Below, piece by piece: positions 27,949 to 37,686 of a stretch of DNA of 64,000 nucleotides. The notes beneath the pieces were generated by a model, which made no database searches, was not told where the DNA came from, and saw only the letters and a program-made list of their open reading frames with translations. A program made the position numbers and the translations under genes. The DNA is taken from NCBI GenBank assembly GCA_007693385.1, contig REDR01000055.1, forward strand, positions 1 to 64,000. Reading direction: 5' to 3'. The stretch comes from Anaerolineaceae bacterium (GTDB taxonomy: Bacteria; Chloroflexota; Anaerolineae; Aggregatilineales; Phototrophicaceae). The number at the start of each line of letters is the position of its first letter. Positions within the stretch are counted from its first letter, which is position 1.

Positions 27949-29523
27949 ATGAACGCCAAAACCTATCTTTATTTCGTTGTATTCATCAGTGGTATGGTCA
28001 CATTAGCCGTCGAATTGTCAGCCGCCCGACTAATCGGTAATGTTTTCGGCGCCAGCAATCTGGTCTGGGCGAATGTCATCGGCCTCATCCTGCTTTATTT
28101 AGCGATTGGTTATTTCATCGGCGGCATCTGGGCAGACCGATCACCGTATTTCAGCACACTCTATAAGATCATCTTATGGGCGGCTTTCCTCAGCGCTATC
28201 ATCCCGCTTGTATCGCGCCCCATCTTGCGGGCGGCGGCACAGGCTGTCGTCGGCGCGGAAGCGGCGCTGGCGATAGGGTCATTCGTCAGTGTGCTGGTGC
28301 TTTTCTCCGTGCCGGTCACTTTATTGGGGTGTGTCTCCCCGTTCGCCATCCGGCTCGCCATTGATGATCCCAACTCCGCCGGACGCATTGCCGGACGCAT
28401 CTACGCAATCAGCACAATCGGCAGTCTGATCGGGACATTTCTGCCGGTGCTTTTTATCATCCCGCAGATAGGCACAACGCGGACTTTTCTTGTCTTCGCC
28501 GGCACTTTATACGCCGTTGGATTCATCGGGTTATGGCTGGCCGATAATTCCTTCAAGATATTGCGCTGGCTGTGGATGCCCGCAGTCGTGGCGCTGGTAG
28601 CAGTGTGGGCATTTAACGGCCCGCTACGCCCGCCCATCGAAGGCTCTGAACTGCTGTACGAGTCCGAGAGCGCTTATAATTATATTCAAGTGGTGGAAAA
28701 TGCGGACGGCTACCGCGATTTGTTGCTCAACGAAGGACAGGGAATCCATAGCCGCTATCATCCGGAACGAATCTTTTTCGGCGGCACATGGGAACTATTT
28801 TTAGCCGCACCCTATTTCAATACGCCGCCATTCGCGCCGCAGGATGTCGAAAGCCTGCTAGTTATCGGTCTGGCGGCGGGCACGATCCCGCGCCAGACCA
28901 TCCACATTTACGGCGATATTCCGATGGATGGTCTGGAGATTGACCCGCGCATCATCGAGGTAGGCGCGGAATTCTTCGATATGAACGAGACACTTATGCC
29001 GTCATTGACGACACATGCACAGGATGGACGCTACGGCCTGCGCCAATTAGACCGCACCTACACCGTCATCGCCATCGACGCCTATCGCCCGCCATATATC
29101 CCATGGCACTTGACGACGGTTGAGTTCTTCCAGGAGGTGCGCGACTTACTAGCGCCGGATGGCGTGGTGGCGATAAATGTCGGCAGAACATCGACTGACC
29201 GCCGTCTGGTCGATGCGATGGCGCAGACAATGAGCATGGTGTTCCCGTCGGTTCACGCGATTGATGTCCCCCGCGCCTTCAATACGCTGTTGATCGCCAC
29301 ACCCACCCCTACCGATCCAGATAACTTAGCGCGTAACATGGACGCGATCAACAGCGAGACATATCCCGATCTAGTCGCCATCCTCAATATCGCCGCCCGT
29401 CATGTAGTCGAAAATGGCGAGTCGCGCATTGTATTCACCGATGACCGCGCCCCATTAGAAACGCTGGTTGATTCGCTAGTCTTGAACTTCCTGTTATATG
29501 GTGATCTTGATGAAGTTCGTTAA
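27949..29523 (+). CDS. Membrane spermidine-synthase-like protein (MFS-type helices plus Rossmann domain)
   Basis: The first 220 or so of 524 residues form seven or eight hydrophobic helices with the fused-MFS/spermidine synthase start GMVTLAVELSAARLIGNVFG. The rest is a spermidine-synthase-like Rossmann domain, with LLVIGLAAGTIPRQ in place of a clean GGGxG loop, VDGLEIDP-type ribose-binding acid (GLEIDPRI), and IAIDAYRPP. The aminopropyl-transferase chemistry is unproven for these membrane forms. It starts 2 bases after the DUF58 stop. Confidence 0.83.
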   Translation: MNAKTYLYFVVFISGMVTLAVELSAARLIGNVFGASNLVWANVIGLILLYLAIGYFIGGIWADRSPYFSTLYKIILWAAFLSAIIPLVSRPILRAAAQAVVGAEAALAIGSFVSVLVLFSVPVTLLGCVSPFAIRLAIDDPNSAGRIAGRIYAISTIGSLIGTFLPVLFIIPQIGTTRTFLVFAGTLYAVGFIGLWLADNSFKILRWLWMPAVVALVAVWAFNGPLRPPIEGSELLYESESAYNYIQVVENADGYRDLLLNEGQGIHSRYHPERIFFGGTWELFLAAPYFNTPPFAPQDVESLLVIGLAAGTIPRQTIHIYGDIPMDGLEIDPRIIEVGAEFFDMNETLMPSLTTHAQDGRYGLRQLDRTYTVIAIDAYRPPYIPWHLTTVEFFQEVRDLLAPDGVVAINVGRTSTDRRLVDAMAQTMSMVFPSVHAIDVPRAFNTLLIATPTPTDPDNLARNMDAINSETYPDLVAILNIAARHVVENGESRIVFTDDRAPLETLVDSLVLNFLLYGDLDEVR

Positions 29524-30190
29524 CGGTGCGATACGCTTATTCTTCACGCTGGCCGTGCCGATTCTGCTGGTACTTTTCAGTGTGCGGCTAATCATGACTC
29601 CGCTATTTCTACAGATAGAATATAACCGTCCCGGCTTTCCCGATGATCCCTATGGCTTCACGCGAGAGGAGCGATTGCTCCATGCCGGTCAAATGCTGGA
29701 TTATTTGATCTACAATCAACCAGTAGAAGCCATATCCGAGCTAACCTTCCCTGACGGCGAACCGTTATTCAACCCGCGTGAAGTGCGCCACATGGAAGAT
29801 GTGCAAGTCGTCACTCGAATTGCTTACTTTATTCTGTTTTTTATGTCGCTCGCCACCGCTATCATAAGTTTGTATTCGGCTAGACGTGAAGAAAGCCGTG
29901 CCGCCCTACGAATTGGCCTAACGCAAGGTGCTGTCCTGACATTGGCGCTAATCGGTGCTATAGTAGTGTTAGCGATATTCGCTTGGGATTTGTTCTTTAA
30001 CAGTTTCCATGAACTTCTCTTCGATCCCGGAACATGGCGATTCGCCTTTTCGGACACGCTCATCAGATTATTTCCGGAGCAGTTCTGGTTTGACGCGGCC
30101 ATCCTCATCGGCGGACTCAGCGGCATCGGGGCGCTAGGGATTTTATGGCTTACAGGGGCGGGCTTGCGTTTTCCGTATCTGTCAAAATAG
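29510..30190 (+). CDS. TIGR01906/DUF1461-family integral membrane protein
   Basis: The 226-residue protein has an N-terminal helix, an extracytoplasmic loop with YGFTREERLLHAGQMLDYL, and three further helices. This is the TIGR01906 (DUF1461) pattern, whose function is unknown. The ATG at 29510 is preceded by GGTGAT at 29500-29505, a good anti-Shine-Dalgarno match; an in-frame ATG at 29498 is possible. It overlaps the end of the previous gene by 14 bases. Confidence 0.85.
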   Translation: MKFVNGAIRLFFTLAVPILLVLFSVRLIMTPLFLQIEYNRPGFPDDPYGFTREERLLHAGQMLDYLIYNQPVEAISELTFPDGEPLFNPREVRHMEDVQVVTRIAYFILFFMSLATAIISLYSARREESRAALRIGLTQGAVLTLALIGAIVVLAIFAWDLFFNSFHELLFDPGTWRFAFSDTLIRLFPEQFWFDAAILIGGLSGIGALGILWLTGAGLRFPYLSK

Positions 30191-30208
30191 TTTACACGGC
30201 GAAGATAC

Positions 30209-31480
30209 GTGACAAGAAAATGGCTGATAATCGGTATCGGCGTTAAACGCTGGATCGTGCTGGGGGCAATCGGTAATTTATCGTTCGCGCTGGGCATTGT
30301 GTTGGCGCTGGACTTGCTGGACGATGTGTTTGATCGTCGCTGGCTGGCCGTCATCGCGCTGTGGCTATGCGGGTTGTACATTATTGCCACCGCATTCTAT
30401 AAGCTATCGCGTAATCTGCTGGCACCCTATCGCCGTTATCAGCATGGCCGTGTTGTCGATGTGGTTTACGCTCACCGTCAGCGCGGCAAAGGATTAAAAG
30501 TCGTCGCTATCGGCGGTGGTACCGGCTTGCCCGCCGTATTACGCGGGTTGAAAGCGCACACCAGTAACATCACCGCTATCGTCACTGTCGCTGATGATGG
30601 CGGCAGTTCAGGGCAATTACGACGCGCACTGGGCGTTCTACCGCCCGGCGATCTACGAAGCAACGTAGTCGCACTGGCTGACGACGAAAGCCTGATGACA
30701 CAACTCTTTCAATACCGCTTCAATCATGGCGGTGATCTGGGTGGGCACGCATTCGGCAATCTGTTCATCGCCGCGCTAGCCGGTATCAGTGGCGGCCTCG
30801 ATGTCGCCTTGCCGGAGATTGAGCGCGTGCTGAACATTCAGGGGCGCGTGTTGCCCTCTACACTGGATGATGTCGAACTGGTCGCTAAGGTGCGGCTACG
30901 AACGAAAAACCGTGTTATTCGCGTACAAGGCGAATCCAAGATCGGGCAAATGGACGGGCGCATAGAAGAAATGATGATCGTCCCGCCCGATGCAATGGCC
31001 TATCATCAGAGCGTACAGGCTATATTAGAGGCTGATCTGATTGTCATTGGGCCGGGTAGCCTGTACACCAGTATTCTTCCGAATTTGCTGGTTAAAGGTA
31101 TACAGGACGCGCTCGAACAATCGAAAGCGCTGAAAGTATACGTGTGCAACGTGGCGACACAGCCCGGCGAGACAACACAATACAGCGTCGCCGATCATGT
31201 GTTAGCGTTAGAGAAGTACATCGGCGAAGACGTGTTGCAGGTAGTGTTGGCAAACAGCGCTACCCCGCCAGCTAATTCAGCAACGCACTATGTCGCGCCA
31301 GCACCGGACGATCATCCGGTGAGACAACGTTATCATCTCCACTATACGGATTTGACCGACGTTGAGCATCCATGGCGGCATGATCCTAAAAAATTGGCTC
31401 ATGCCCTGATAAAATTACTTGATGAACGGACAGGATATACCGAATACACGGTATCCGATCCGTTGAATATAGAGGATTAA
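30209..31480 (+). CDS. yvcK: YvcK/CofD-family gluconeogenesis factor
   Basis: The 423-residue protein begins with one or two membrane helices and then the YvcK core: VVAIGGGTGLPAVLRGL, VADDGGSSGQLRRALGVLPPGD and DLIVIGPGSLYTSILPNLLV. In Firmicutes YvcK binds UDP-sugars and controls cell-wall precursor flux on gluconeogenic carbon sources. The membrane-anchored N-terminus is common outside Firmicutes. It lies directly upstream of gap-pgk-tpiA, which fits that role. The start is GTG at 30209. Confidence 0.88.
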   Translation: MTRKWLIIGIGVKRWIVLGAIGNLSFALGIVLALDLLDDVFDRRWLAVIALWLCGLYIIATAFYKLSRNLLAPYRRYQHGRVVDVVYAHRQRGKGLKVVAIGGGTGLPAVLRGLKAHTSNITAIVTVADDGGSSGQLRRALGVLPPGDLRSNVVALADDESLMTQLFQYRFNHGGDLGGHAFGNLFIAALAGISGGLDVALPEIERVLNIQGRVLPSTLDDVELVAKVRLRTKNRVIRVQGESKIGQMDGRIEEMMIVPPDAMAYHQSVQAILEADLIVIGPGSLYTSILPNLLVKGIQDALEQSKALKVYVCNVATQPGETTQYSVADHVLALEKYIGEDVLQVVLANSATPPANSATHYVAPAPDDHPVRQRYHLHYTDLTDVEHPWRHDPKKLAHALIKLLDERTGYTEYTVSDPLNIED

Positions 31481-31498
31481 CCGAAAGGAATCAGTTTT

Positions 31499-32509
31499 AT
31501 GGCTATTAAAGTCGGTATTAATGGGTTTGGCCGCATTGGTCGTCAGGTATTGAAGACCCTGCTAGAATACTATCCGAACGACGCTGAGATCGTCGCTTTT
31601 AACGATCTCGGCGACCTCGAAACAATGGCGCATCTTCTCCGCTATGACTCAGTTCATGGACGGTTTGACGGTACGGTAGAAGTTGAAGGTTCGACGTTGA
31701 TCGTCAACGGCAAACGAATCAAAGCGCTTTCCGAGCGTGATCCGGCCAATCTCGGCTGGGGTGATCTGGGCGTTGATGTCGTCGTCGAAAGCACCGGCAT
31801 CTTCACCAGCCGCGACGCCGCCGCCAAGCATCTGGAAGCTGGCGCTAAGAAAGTCATCATTTCCGCACCGGCTAAGGGCGAAGACCTGACAATCGTGCTG
31901 GGCGTCAACGAAGACCGGTACGATTCGGCTTCGCATCACATCGTATCCAATGCTTCCTGCACCACCAACTGCCTCGCACCGCCCGCCAAAGTCGTCAACG
32001 ACAAATACGGCATCCAGCGTGCATTCATGACCACCATTCACAGCTACACCAACGACCAGAGCATCCTCGATTTGCCGCATAAAGACCTGCGCCGCGCCCG
32101 TGCCGCCGCAGTCAGCATGATTCCGACCACGACCGGCGCGGCGAAGGCCGTCTCGCTCGTGATCCCGGAACTAGCCGGTAAGTTCGACGGTATGGCCGTT
32201 CGCGTGCCCACGCCGACAGTCTCGCTGGTTGACTTCGTTGCCGTCGTCGATAACCCGCCGAAAGACAAAGCCGAGTTGATCGCCGCCTTTGAAGAGGCCG
32301 CAGGTGGCCGCATGAAGGGCGTTTTGGATGTCTCTCATGAACCGCTAGTGTCATGTGACTACATCGGCAACCCCTTCTCCAGCATCGTTGATGCGCTCTC
32401 TTGCGCGGTAGACGGCAATCTGGTCAAGGTCATCACATGGTATGACAACGAATGGGGTTACGCTACCCGTTGCGCCGATCTCGTCAAGTACATCGGTGAT
32501 CGCCTGTAA
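31499..32509 (+). CDS. gapA: Glyceraldehyde-3-phosphate dehydrogenase, type I
   Basis: This is a full-length 336-residue GAPDH: NAD-binding [10 protein letters not shown], the catalytic Cys in [12 protein letters not shown], the catalytic His in THSYT-like IHSYTNDQ, and WYDNEWGY. It converts glyceraldehyde-3-phosphate to 1,3-bisphosphoglycerate. It is first of three glycolytic genes in pathway order; a strong hairpin separates it from pgk and may set relative expression. Confidence 0.97.
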   Translation: MAIKVGINGFGRIGRQVLKTLLEYYPNDAEIVAFNDLGDLETMAHLLRYDSVHGRFDGTVEVEGSTLIVNGKRIKALSERDPANLGWGDLGVDVVVESTGIFTSRDAAAKHLEAGAKKVIISAPAKGEDLTIVLGVNEDRYDSASHHIVSNASCTTNCLAPPAKVVNDKYGIQRAFMTTIHSYTNDQSILDLPHKDLRRARAAAVSMIPTTTGAAKAVSLVIPELAGKFDGMAVRVPTPTVSLVDFVAVVDNPPKDKAELIAAFEEAAGGRMKGVLDVSHEPLVSCDYIGNPFSSIVDALSCAVDGNLVKVITWYDNEWGYATRCADLVKYIGDRL

Positions 32510-32546
32510 GTCGGCTGTGTGATATCGGTATTTGATCTATAGACTG

Positions 32547-32575
32547 ATAGGCGGGGATGATTCATCTCCGCCTAT
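32547..32575 (+). terminator. Hairpin between gapA and pgk (terminator or attenuator)
   Basis: ATAGGCGGGGATG (32547-32559) pairs with CATCTCCGCCTAT (32563-32575), with one G-U pair and a 3-base loop. It is followed by TTGCTTAGTTT. Since pgk and tpiA follow closely, partial termination or an mRNA end-stabilising stem is likely. Confidence 0.65.
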
Positions 32576-32599
32576 TTGCTTAGTTTCAGGAGTGAATAT

Positions 32600-33787
32600 A
32601 TGAACAAAATGTCTGTACGCGATTACGATTTCTCGGGGAAGCATGTGCTGATCCGTGTTGATTTCAATGTGCCGCTTGATGGCGATAGAGTAACCGATGA
32701 CACGCGCATCCGCGCCGCCCTGCCCACTATCGAGCACATCCTGAAGGGTGCGCCGCGTAGCGTCATCCTGATGTCGCATCTGGGACGACCAAAGGGCGAG
32801 AGAAATCCGAAATTCTCACTCTCCCCCATCGCGCCGGTGCTGGCCGCTCTGTTAGGCCGTGATGTGGAATTTGTAGGCGATACCGTCGGCGATGAAGTGC
32901 TGGCGGCGCGGGACGCTTTACCGACGGGCGGCGTGTTATTGCTGGAAAATACGCGCTTCTATGCCGGTGAAACTAAGAACGATGTGGAACTGTCGCAGTC
33001 ACTGGCGCAAATTGGCGATGTGTTCGTCAACGATGCGTTCGGCTCGGCGCACCGCGCTCATTCGTCCACTGTCGGCGTGGCGGATCATCTACCCGCGATT
33101 GCCGGTTTCCTGCTGGAAAAAGAGATCAACTATCTGGCGAATGCCATCAAACAGCCGGAACAGCCTTTCGTCGCCATTCTTGGCGGCGCCAAAGTCTCTG
33201 ATAAAATTGGGGTGATCGAATCTCTGCTGGATAAAGTCGATAAACTGCTGATCGGTGGCGGGATGGCGAACACCTTCTTCAAGGCGCAGGGTTATGAACT
33301 CGGTAATTCGCTGGTCGAAGCCGACGCGGTAGAAACCGCCCGCGCATTGCTCGAAAAGAGTGGCGATAAGCTCGTCTTGCCCACCGATGCTGTCATCGGC
33401 GATAAATTCGACAACGGCGCGGAACGGCGAACGGTCAAAGTCAGTGAGGGCATCCCCGAAGGTTGGGCAATCTACGACATCGGCGTGGAAACGCTGGCCG
33501 AGTTCGGGCGTGTGCTGGACAGCGCGAGAACAGTTGTCTGGAATGGGCCGATGGGCGTTTTTGAAATGTCTAATTTCGCTAAAGGCACATTCGCCGTCGC
33601 GCAGATGTTGGCTGACGCCACCGAAAAAGGCGCGGTGACGATCATCGGTGGGGGTGACAGCGCCGCCGCTATTGAAGAGTCTGGCCTGTCGGATAAGATC
33701 ACCCACATCTCAACAGGCGGCGGTGCTAGCCTTGAGATGCTTGAAGGTAAAGAACTGCCCGGTCTCGTCGCACTCAAAGACAAATAG
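32600..33787 (+). CDS. pgk: Phosphoglycerate kinase
   Basis: The 395-residue enzyme makes ATP from 1,3-bisphosphoglycerate. Family signatures are present: [46 protein letters not shown], and GGGDSAAA with [10 protein letters not shown]. The ATG at 32600 has AGGAGTG 5 bases upstream; an ATG at 32576 would overlap the hairpin and has no ribosome site. tpiA follows 29 bases downstream. Confidence 0.97.
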   Translation: MNKMSVRDYDFSGKHVLIRVDFNVPLDGDRVTDDTRIRAALPTIEHILKGAPRSVILMSHLGRPKGERNPKFSLSPIAPVLAALLGRDVEFVGDTVGDEVLAARDALPTGGVLLLENTRFYAGETKNDVELSQSLAQIGDVFVNDAFGSAHRAHSSTVGVADHLPAIAGFLLEKEINYLANAIKQPEQPFVAILGGAKVSDKIGVIESLLDKVDKLLIGGGMANTFFKAQGYELGNSLVEADAVETARALLEKSGDKLVLPTDAVIGDKFDNGAERRTVKVSEGIPEGWAIYDIGVETLAEFGRVLDSARTVVWNGPMGVFEMSNFAKGTFAVAQMLADATEKGAVTIIGGGDSAAAIEESGLSDKITHISTGGGASLEMLEGKELPGLVALKDK

Positions 33788-33816
33788 CATACAATCAATC
33801 TGAGGAGGAACATTCT

Positions 33817-34587
33817 ATGAGAACACCGATCATTGCGGGCAACTGGAAGATGTTTAAGGGCGCTGATGAAGCCGTTGATTTCGTCAAAGAATTAGCGCCC
33901 GCGCTTGAGTCATACACCGGCGTTGAGCGCGTCGTCGCGCCGACTTTTTTGGCCGTTAAAGGCGTCGCCGATGCGTTAAAGTCGACCGGAATCAAAGTTG
34001 CGGCGCAAAATGCACATTGGGAAGATAGCGGCGCGTTCACGTCACAGGTAGCCGCCGGGATGCTGGTCGGGCTGGTTGAATATGTCATCATCGGCCATTC
34101 CGAATGCCGCGAATACCTGCAAGAAACTGATGAGATGGTCAACAAAAAAGCTAAATCGCTTCTGGCGCACGGCCTCAAACCGATCATTGCTGTCGGCGAG
34201 AGCCTTGAGCAGAACGAAGCCGGTCAAACCGAATCATTCGTTGGCGGTCAGGTACGCGCCGCACTCGAAGGCATTACCCCAGCGCAGATGGCCGATGTGG
34301 TCATCGCTTATGAACCAATCTGGGCAATTGGCACTGGCAAAAGCGCCAGCGCGGAGCTAGCCAACGCCATCATCGGCGATACCATCCGCCAGACATTGCG
34401 CGATCTGTACGGCGATGAAGTCGCCGACCAGACGCGGATTCAATACGGCGGTAGCGTCAAGCCGGAAAATATGCTCGAATACATGAGCCAGCCGGATATT
34501 GACGGGGCATTGGTCGGCGGCGCGTCATTGAAAGTTGACGCCTTCACCGATCTCGTACGTCTGGCGGCACAGGCTAAAGGTGTATAA
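33817..34587 (+). CDS. tpiA: Triosephosphate isomerase
   Basis: The 256-residue TIM barrel has all catalytic residues: Lys in AGNWKMFK, His in IIGHSECRE, and Glu in [11 protein letters not shown]. The phosphate loops YGGSVKPEN and [10 protein letters not shown] are intact. It interconverts dihydroxyacetone phosphate and glyceraldehyde-3-phosphate. GAGGAGG lies before the ATG. The M50-like membrane gene starts 6 bases after its stop. Confidence 0.97.
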   Translation: MRTPIIAGNWKMFKGADEAVDFVKELAPALESYTGVERVVAPTFLAVKGVADALKSTGIKVAAQNAHWEDSGAFTSQVAAGMLVGLVEYVIIGHSECREYLQETDEMVNKKAKSLLAHGLKPIIAVGESLEQNEAGQTESFVGGQVRAALEGITPAQMADVVIAYEPIWAIGTGKSASAELANAIIGDTIRQTLRDLYGDEVADQTRIQYGGSVKPENMLEYMSQPDIDGALVGGASLKVDAFTDLVRLAAQAKGV

Positions 34588-34593
34588 ATCCCC

Positions 34594-35880
34594 GTGAGCG
34601 TTGAAGGCATCCTTCTAGCTGGTATATTCGTGTTGGTGACATTTAACGCGATGCGTCAGATGGAAAGGTGGCTTCATCGCCACATCTTCAAAGTTGGCTG
34701 GCTTTTGACTAGAAACTTCGACACGACGACTCTGCTGTACTACACTTTTTTTCTACCCGGTATCGTCGTCAACCAATTCGTGCGGTGGCTGGTAGCGGGC
34801 TTGTTAGATGTCCGCGCCGACGCCGCCATTTCTTTACCTCAAAAGCAGGAAATCGGTGAACTAAATCTCAACTTCATACAGATCAACACGCGGGGCATCA
34901 GTTCATTCAAATTAGCAATCATTAAGATTACACCGTTCATCGCCGGTCTGGTGCTGGTCTTATTGATCGCGGAACACATCTTCGACATCAGCGACGTTAG
35001 TCGAAGTTTTCAAGATGGCACAATGGAAAGCGTGACCGATAGCTTGCGCCAGATGCTTTCAACGACTGATTTCTGGCTATGGACTTATATTCTGTTCACC
35101 ATCAGCAACACGATGACGCCGGATTTCTCGCTTATCCGCAACTACACGCGCTTTCTATTTTTCGCGTTCGTCGCCCTTATCATCTTATTGGCGTTCGGCG
35201 TCGGGCAGGCCGTCATTGATGATCTACTCAGCGGCCCCATCGCTAACGGGCTTAATTTGCTCTCAACTGCATTCATTATCATCATCGTTTTGAACTTTCT
35301 CGGCGTGGTCGTGCTAGCGATCATCGAGAATGTTGTCGAATACATCACCGGCGCGAGCGCGATATTCAAAGGGAATGAGATGAAAGTCATGTCCCGCGAA
35401 GAAGCCCGCATCGAACGTGAGAAAAAACGGGAACTCGAGCGCAAGCGTGCCGAAAAAGCGAAACGCGCCCGCCAACAGAAGACCGGCGACGGCTTACCAT
35501 CCGTGTATAAAATAGCGCTTGCTATCCCCGCCGGCCCGAATGAAGAACACGTGACCGTCGTCAACGAACGGCTATCAGCAAGCACCGACGACCAATCCGA
35601 TGTAGAAGATGTGGATGAAGGTCAAAGCGTTACGCCAACTCTTGCCGATTCTGGCGTTTCGTCGCGGTCAGCCATGCCACCATCCCGCGACATCCGCTTC
35701 AATACCAATGCCGACGCGCCAGACGAAGAACCAGACGAAGAGCCTGAAGAGGATGATTACGAGTATGATGACATCCACGACGAGCGCTATGACGACGAAG
35801 ACGACGATGTGGTAGATGACGAAACCGCAGAAGATGAATCTGATGGCGAGCCGGTATCATCCGAAGATGATAGATTTTGA
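34594..35880 (+). CDS. M50-like membrane protein with degenerate protease motif and acidic tail
   Basis: The 428-residue protein has about six membrane helices (to residue 265), a basic helical stretch (about 268-300, many Lys/Arg/Glu), and a very acidic C-terminus (about 370-428, runs of Asp and Glu). The segment PGIVVNQFVRWLVAGLLDVR resembles the PGxxLHELSHxLAAxLLGVR helix of a Chloroflexota M50-like membrane family, but the HExxH residues are replaced (NQFVR). If that alignment is right it is a pseudoprotease. The GTG start at 34594 follows tpiA by 6 bases. The last 94 bases overlap the convergent transferase gene. Confidence 0.6.
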   Translation: MSVEGILLAGIFVLVTFNAMRQMERWLHRHIFKVGWLLTRNFDTTTLLYYTFFLPGIVVNQFVRWLVAGLLDVRADAAISLPQKQEIGELNLNFIQINTRGISSFKLAIIKITPFIAGLVLVLLIAEHIFDISDVSRSFQDGTMESVTDSLRQMLSTTDFWLWTYILFTISNTMTPDFSLIRNYTRFLFFAFVALIILLAFGVGQAVIDDLLSGPIANGLNLLSTAFIIIIVLNFLGVVVLAIIENVVEYITGASAIFKGNEMKVMSREEARIEREKKRELERKRAEKAKRARQQKTGDGLPSVYKIALAIPAGPNEEHVTVVNERLSASTDDQSDVEDVDEGQSVTPTLADSGVSSRSAMPPSRDIRFNTNADAPDEEPDEEPEEDDYEYDDIHDERYDDEDDDVVDDETAEDESDGEPVSSEDDRF

Positions 35881-36920
35881 CCCAACTGTGCGACCAGCAT
35901 AAAACCGGCCATAATCAACAGGATCATCGTGGAAAAAGCAATGAATTTGAACATCTGGCTACTGGTAATCAGCGTTAAGGTGCCGAAACAAGCGCAGAAC
36001 AGATAGTAAATAGACACGATCTGGCGCTGGGTCAAGCCGATATCCAGCAAGCGCAGATGAATATGCCCCCTATCCCCCAGCATTGGGTTGCGTCCCTGCC
36101 GCAAACGGTTGGCTACCTGCCATGTTAAATCCATCAATGGCAAGCCCATCACCAGCAAGATCGTCGCCATCTTCGCCCCGCCGATGATCGCCAGCACACC
36201 GATCACATAACCTAGATACATCGCACCGCCACCCAGAAATATCCGCGCTGGATAAAAGTTATACAACAAAAATGCGGCAGATGATCCGACGAGCGCCAGA
36301 GGTAGCAGGCTAACGCTAGTCTGGTTAAGGATGAAGGCGCTATGAATGAACAACACAATGCCGGTAATCAGCGAGATGCCGCCGACTAAACCATCCAACC
36401 CATCCATGAAATTGACGGTGTTAATCATCAGCCCCAGCCAGAACATCGTCAGCGTCACCGTGACGATATGCGGCCAGCCGTCCACTTGCTGGCCGGTCAA
36501 TGGATTGTTGAATGTCTCTATGAAAATCTGGAAGAATATCGCAATTCCCGCGACGATTATCTGCGCCGCGCCGAGTTGCACCGGATTTAATTCGTATTTA
36601 TCATCCAGTACACCCACCGCGCACATCAACGTCCCGCCGATCAGCAAGCCGGTCAAGCGGATAACTTCATTCGGATCGAAGCGCGGTACATTCAGATATT
36701 GTGCGGCGACGATGGCACAGGTAAAACCGAGAAAAACCGCCACCCCGCCCAGTTTAGACACGCCGCGCTGATCGCCTTCATTCGTGCGACGGCCACCGGC
36801 GCGGGCGACGATACCCCATCTTTTGCCGAGCGCGATCATCACTGGCATACTCAACGCGGTGACGCTAAAACCGATCATTACCGTGATGATGAAAGCGCTG
36901 ATTTCCGGTGTCAACGACAT
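35787..36920 (-). CDS. Undecaprenyl-phosphate sugar-1-phosphate transferase (WecA/MraY family)
   Basis: This is a polytopic transferase of 377 residues with about ten helices. It carries the family's GDQRGVSKLGGVAVFLGF start, the VGVLDDKYELNP aspartate motif, NTVNFMDGLDGLVGG, and the H-I-H-x-R loop (DRGHIHLRL). It attaches a sugar-1-phosphate to undecaprenyl phosphate, the first step of teichoic-acid-like or O-antigen assembly. I chose the ATG at 36920, one base after the upp stop; a start at 36980 would overlap upp. The C-terminus is a Ser-rich tail (SSSTTSSSSSS) encoded antisense to the acidic tail of the neighbouring gene. Confidence 0.88.
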   Translation of the reverse strand: MSLTPEISAFIITVMIGFSVTALSMPVMIALGKRWGIVARAGGRRTNEGDQRGVSKLGGVAVFLGFTCAIVAAQYLNVPRFDPNEVIRLTGLLIGGTLMCAVGVLDDKYELNPVQLGAAQIIVAGIAIFFQIFIETFNNPLTGQQVDGWPHIVTVTLTMFWLGLMINTVNFMDGLDGLVGGISLITGIVLFIHSAFILNQTSVSLLPLALVGSSAAFLLYNFYPARIFLGGGAMYLGYVIGVLAIIGGAKMATILLVMGLPLMDLTWQVANRLRQGRNPMLGDRGHIHLRLLDIGLTQRQIVSIYYLFCACFGTLTLITSSQMFKFIAFSTMILLIMAGFMLVAQLGQNLSSSDDTGSPSDSSSAVSSSTTSSSSSS

Positions 36921-36921
36921 G

Positions 36922-37548
36922 CTAACCGGTTCCGAATTGACGATCACCGGCATCGCCGAGTCCGGGCACGATGAAGCCAATTTCGTTCAGCTTTTCATCG
37001 ATTGCCGCCACATGAATCGGCACATCAGGATGATTGCTCGATAGATGCTCGATGCCTTCCGGTGCGGCCAGCAAGCCCAGATACTTGATGCGCTTAACAC
37101 CCCATTGCTTGAGGATGTCCACCGTCGCCACCGCCGAACCGCCAGTTGCTAGCATCGGATCAAGCACAAGGCAAATCTGCACTGTCGGGTCAGTAGGCAG
37201 TTTGTTGTAATATTGCACCGGACGCAACGTTTCCTCATCGCGGTAGATGCCGATATGCCACACCTGCACATTAGGCAGTAGTTCCATCACGCCATCAACC
37301 AGACCCAAACCGGCGCGTAAAATCGGCACTAGCCCGATGGTCTCTTTCGCTTTATAGCCTTCAGCCGCCCCCATCGGCGTTTGAACCGTCGTTTCATTCA
37401 ACGTCAAATCCTGCGTGGCTTCGTAACAGAGCAAGAGCGCCAGCTCATAGACCAGATCACGAAATGCGCGATGGTCTGTATCGACATCACGGAGCATCGT
37501 GAGTTTGTGTTGGACGAGTGGATGACTTGAGACGAATACCTGTGACAT
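36922..37548 (-). CDS. upp: Uracil phosphoribosyltransferase
   Basis: The 208-residue enzyme salvages uracil to UMP using PRPP. The PRPP-binding loop is [10 protein letters not shown], and [11 protein letters not shown] and the C-terminal [12 protein letters not shown] uracil-binding block are intact. The ATG at 37548 has GGAG 10 bases upstream; a GTG at 37557 is too close to it. A consensus promoter lies directly upstream, and the WecA-like gene is probably co-transcribed. Confidence 0.96.
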   Translation of the reverse strand: MSQVFVSSHPLVQHKLTMLRDVDTDHRAFRDLVYELALLLCYEATQDLTLNETTVQTPMGAAEGYKAKETIGLVPILRAGLGLVDGVMELLPNVQVWHIGIYRDEETLRPVQYYNKLPTDPTVQICLVLDPMLATGGSAVATVDILKQWGVKRIKYLGLLAAPEGIEHLSSNHPDVPIHVAAIDEKLNEIGFIVPGLGDAGDRQFGTG

Positions 37549-37581
37549 AGTGAACACGCTCCTTTTATGTAGCTCCGGCTG

Positions 37582-37610
37582 AGTTTAGCCGATTCATATT
37601 TGCTTGTCAA
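37582..37610 (-). promoter_or_regulatory. Sigma-70 promoter for upp
   Basis: On the minus strand TTGACA (37610-37605, perfect -35) is followed after exactly 17 bases by TAAACT (37587-37582, -10). The predicted start is about 25 bases before the upp ATG. Confidence 0.7.
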
Positions 37611-37686
37611 AGTAGTCTGTGCAGATGCGGCACGATTAGCTATACTACGGGAATAGAACAATTTTTTCACCTGTGGAGATTGATTT

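Noticed and set aside
29824-30390. A 188-residue minus-strand open frame across a gene boundary
   Set aside because: It covers the ends of the TIGR01906 and YvcK genes on the opposite strand and its low-complexity product (runs of Pro, Ser, Asn) looks like nothing known.
33089-33706. A 205-residue minus-strand open frame
   Set aside because: It lies wholly inside pgk, which has all family motifs; composition is a shadow of the coding strand.
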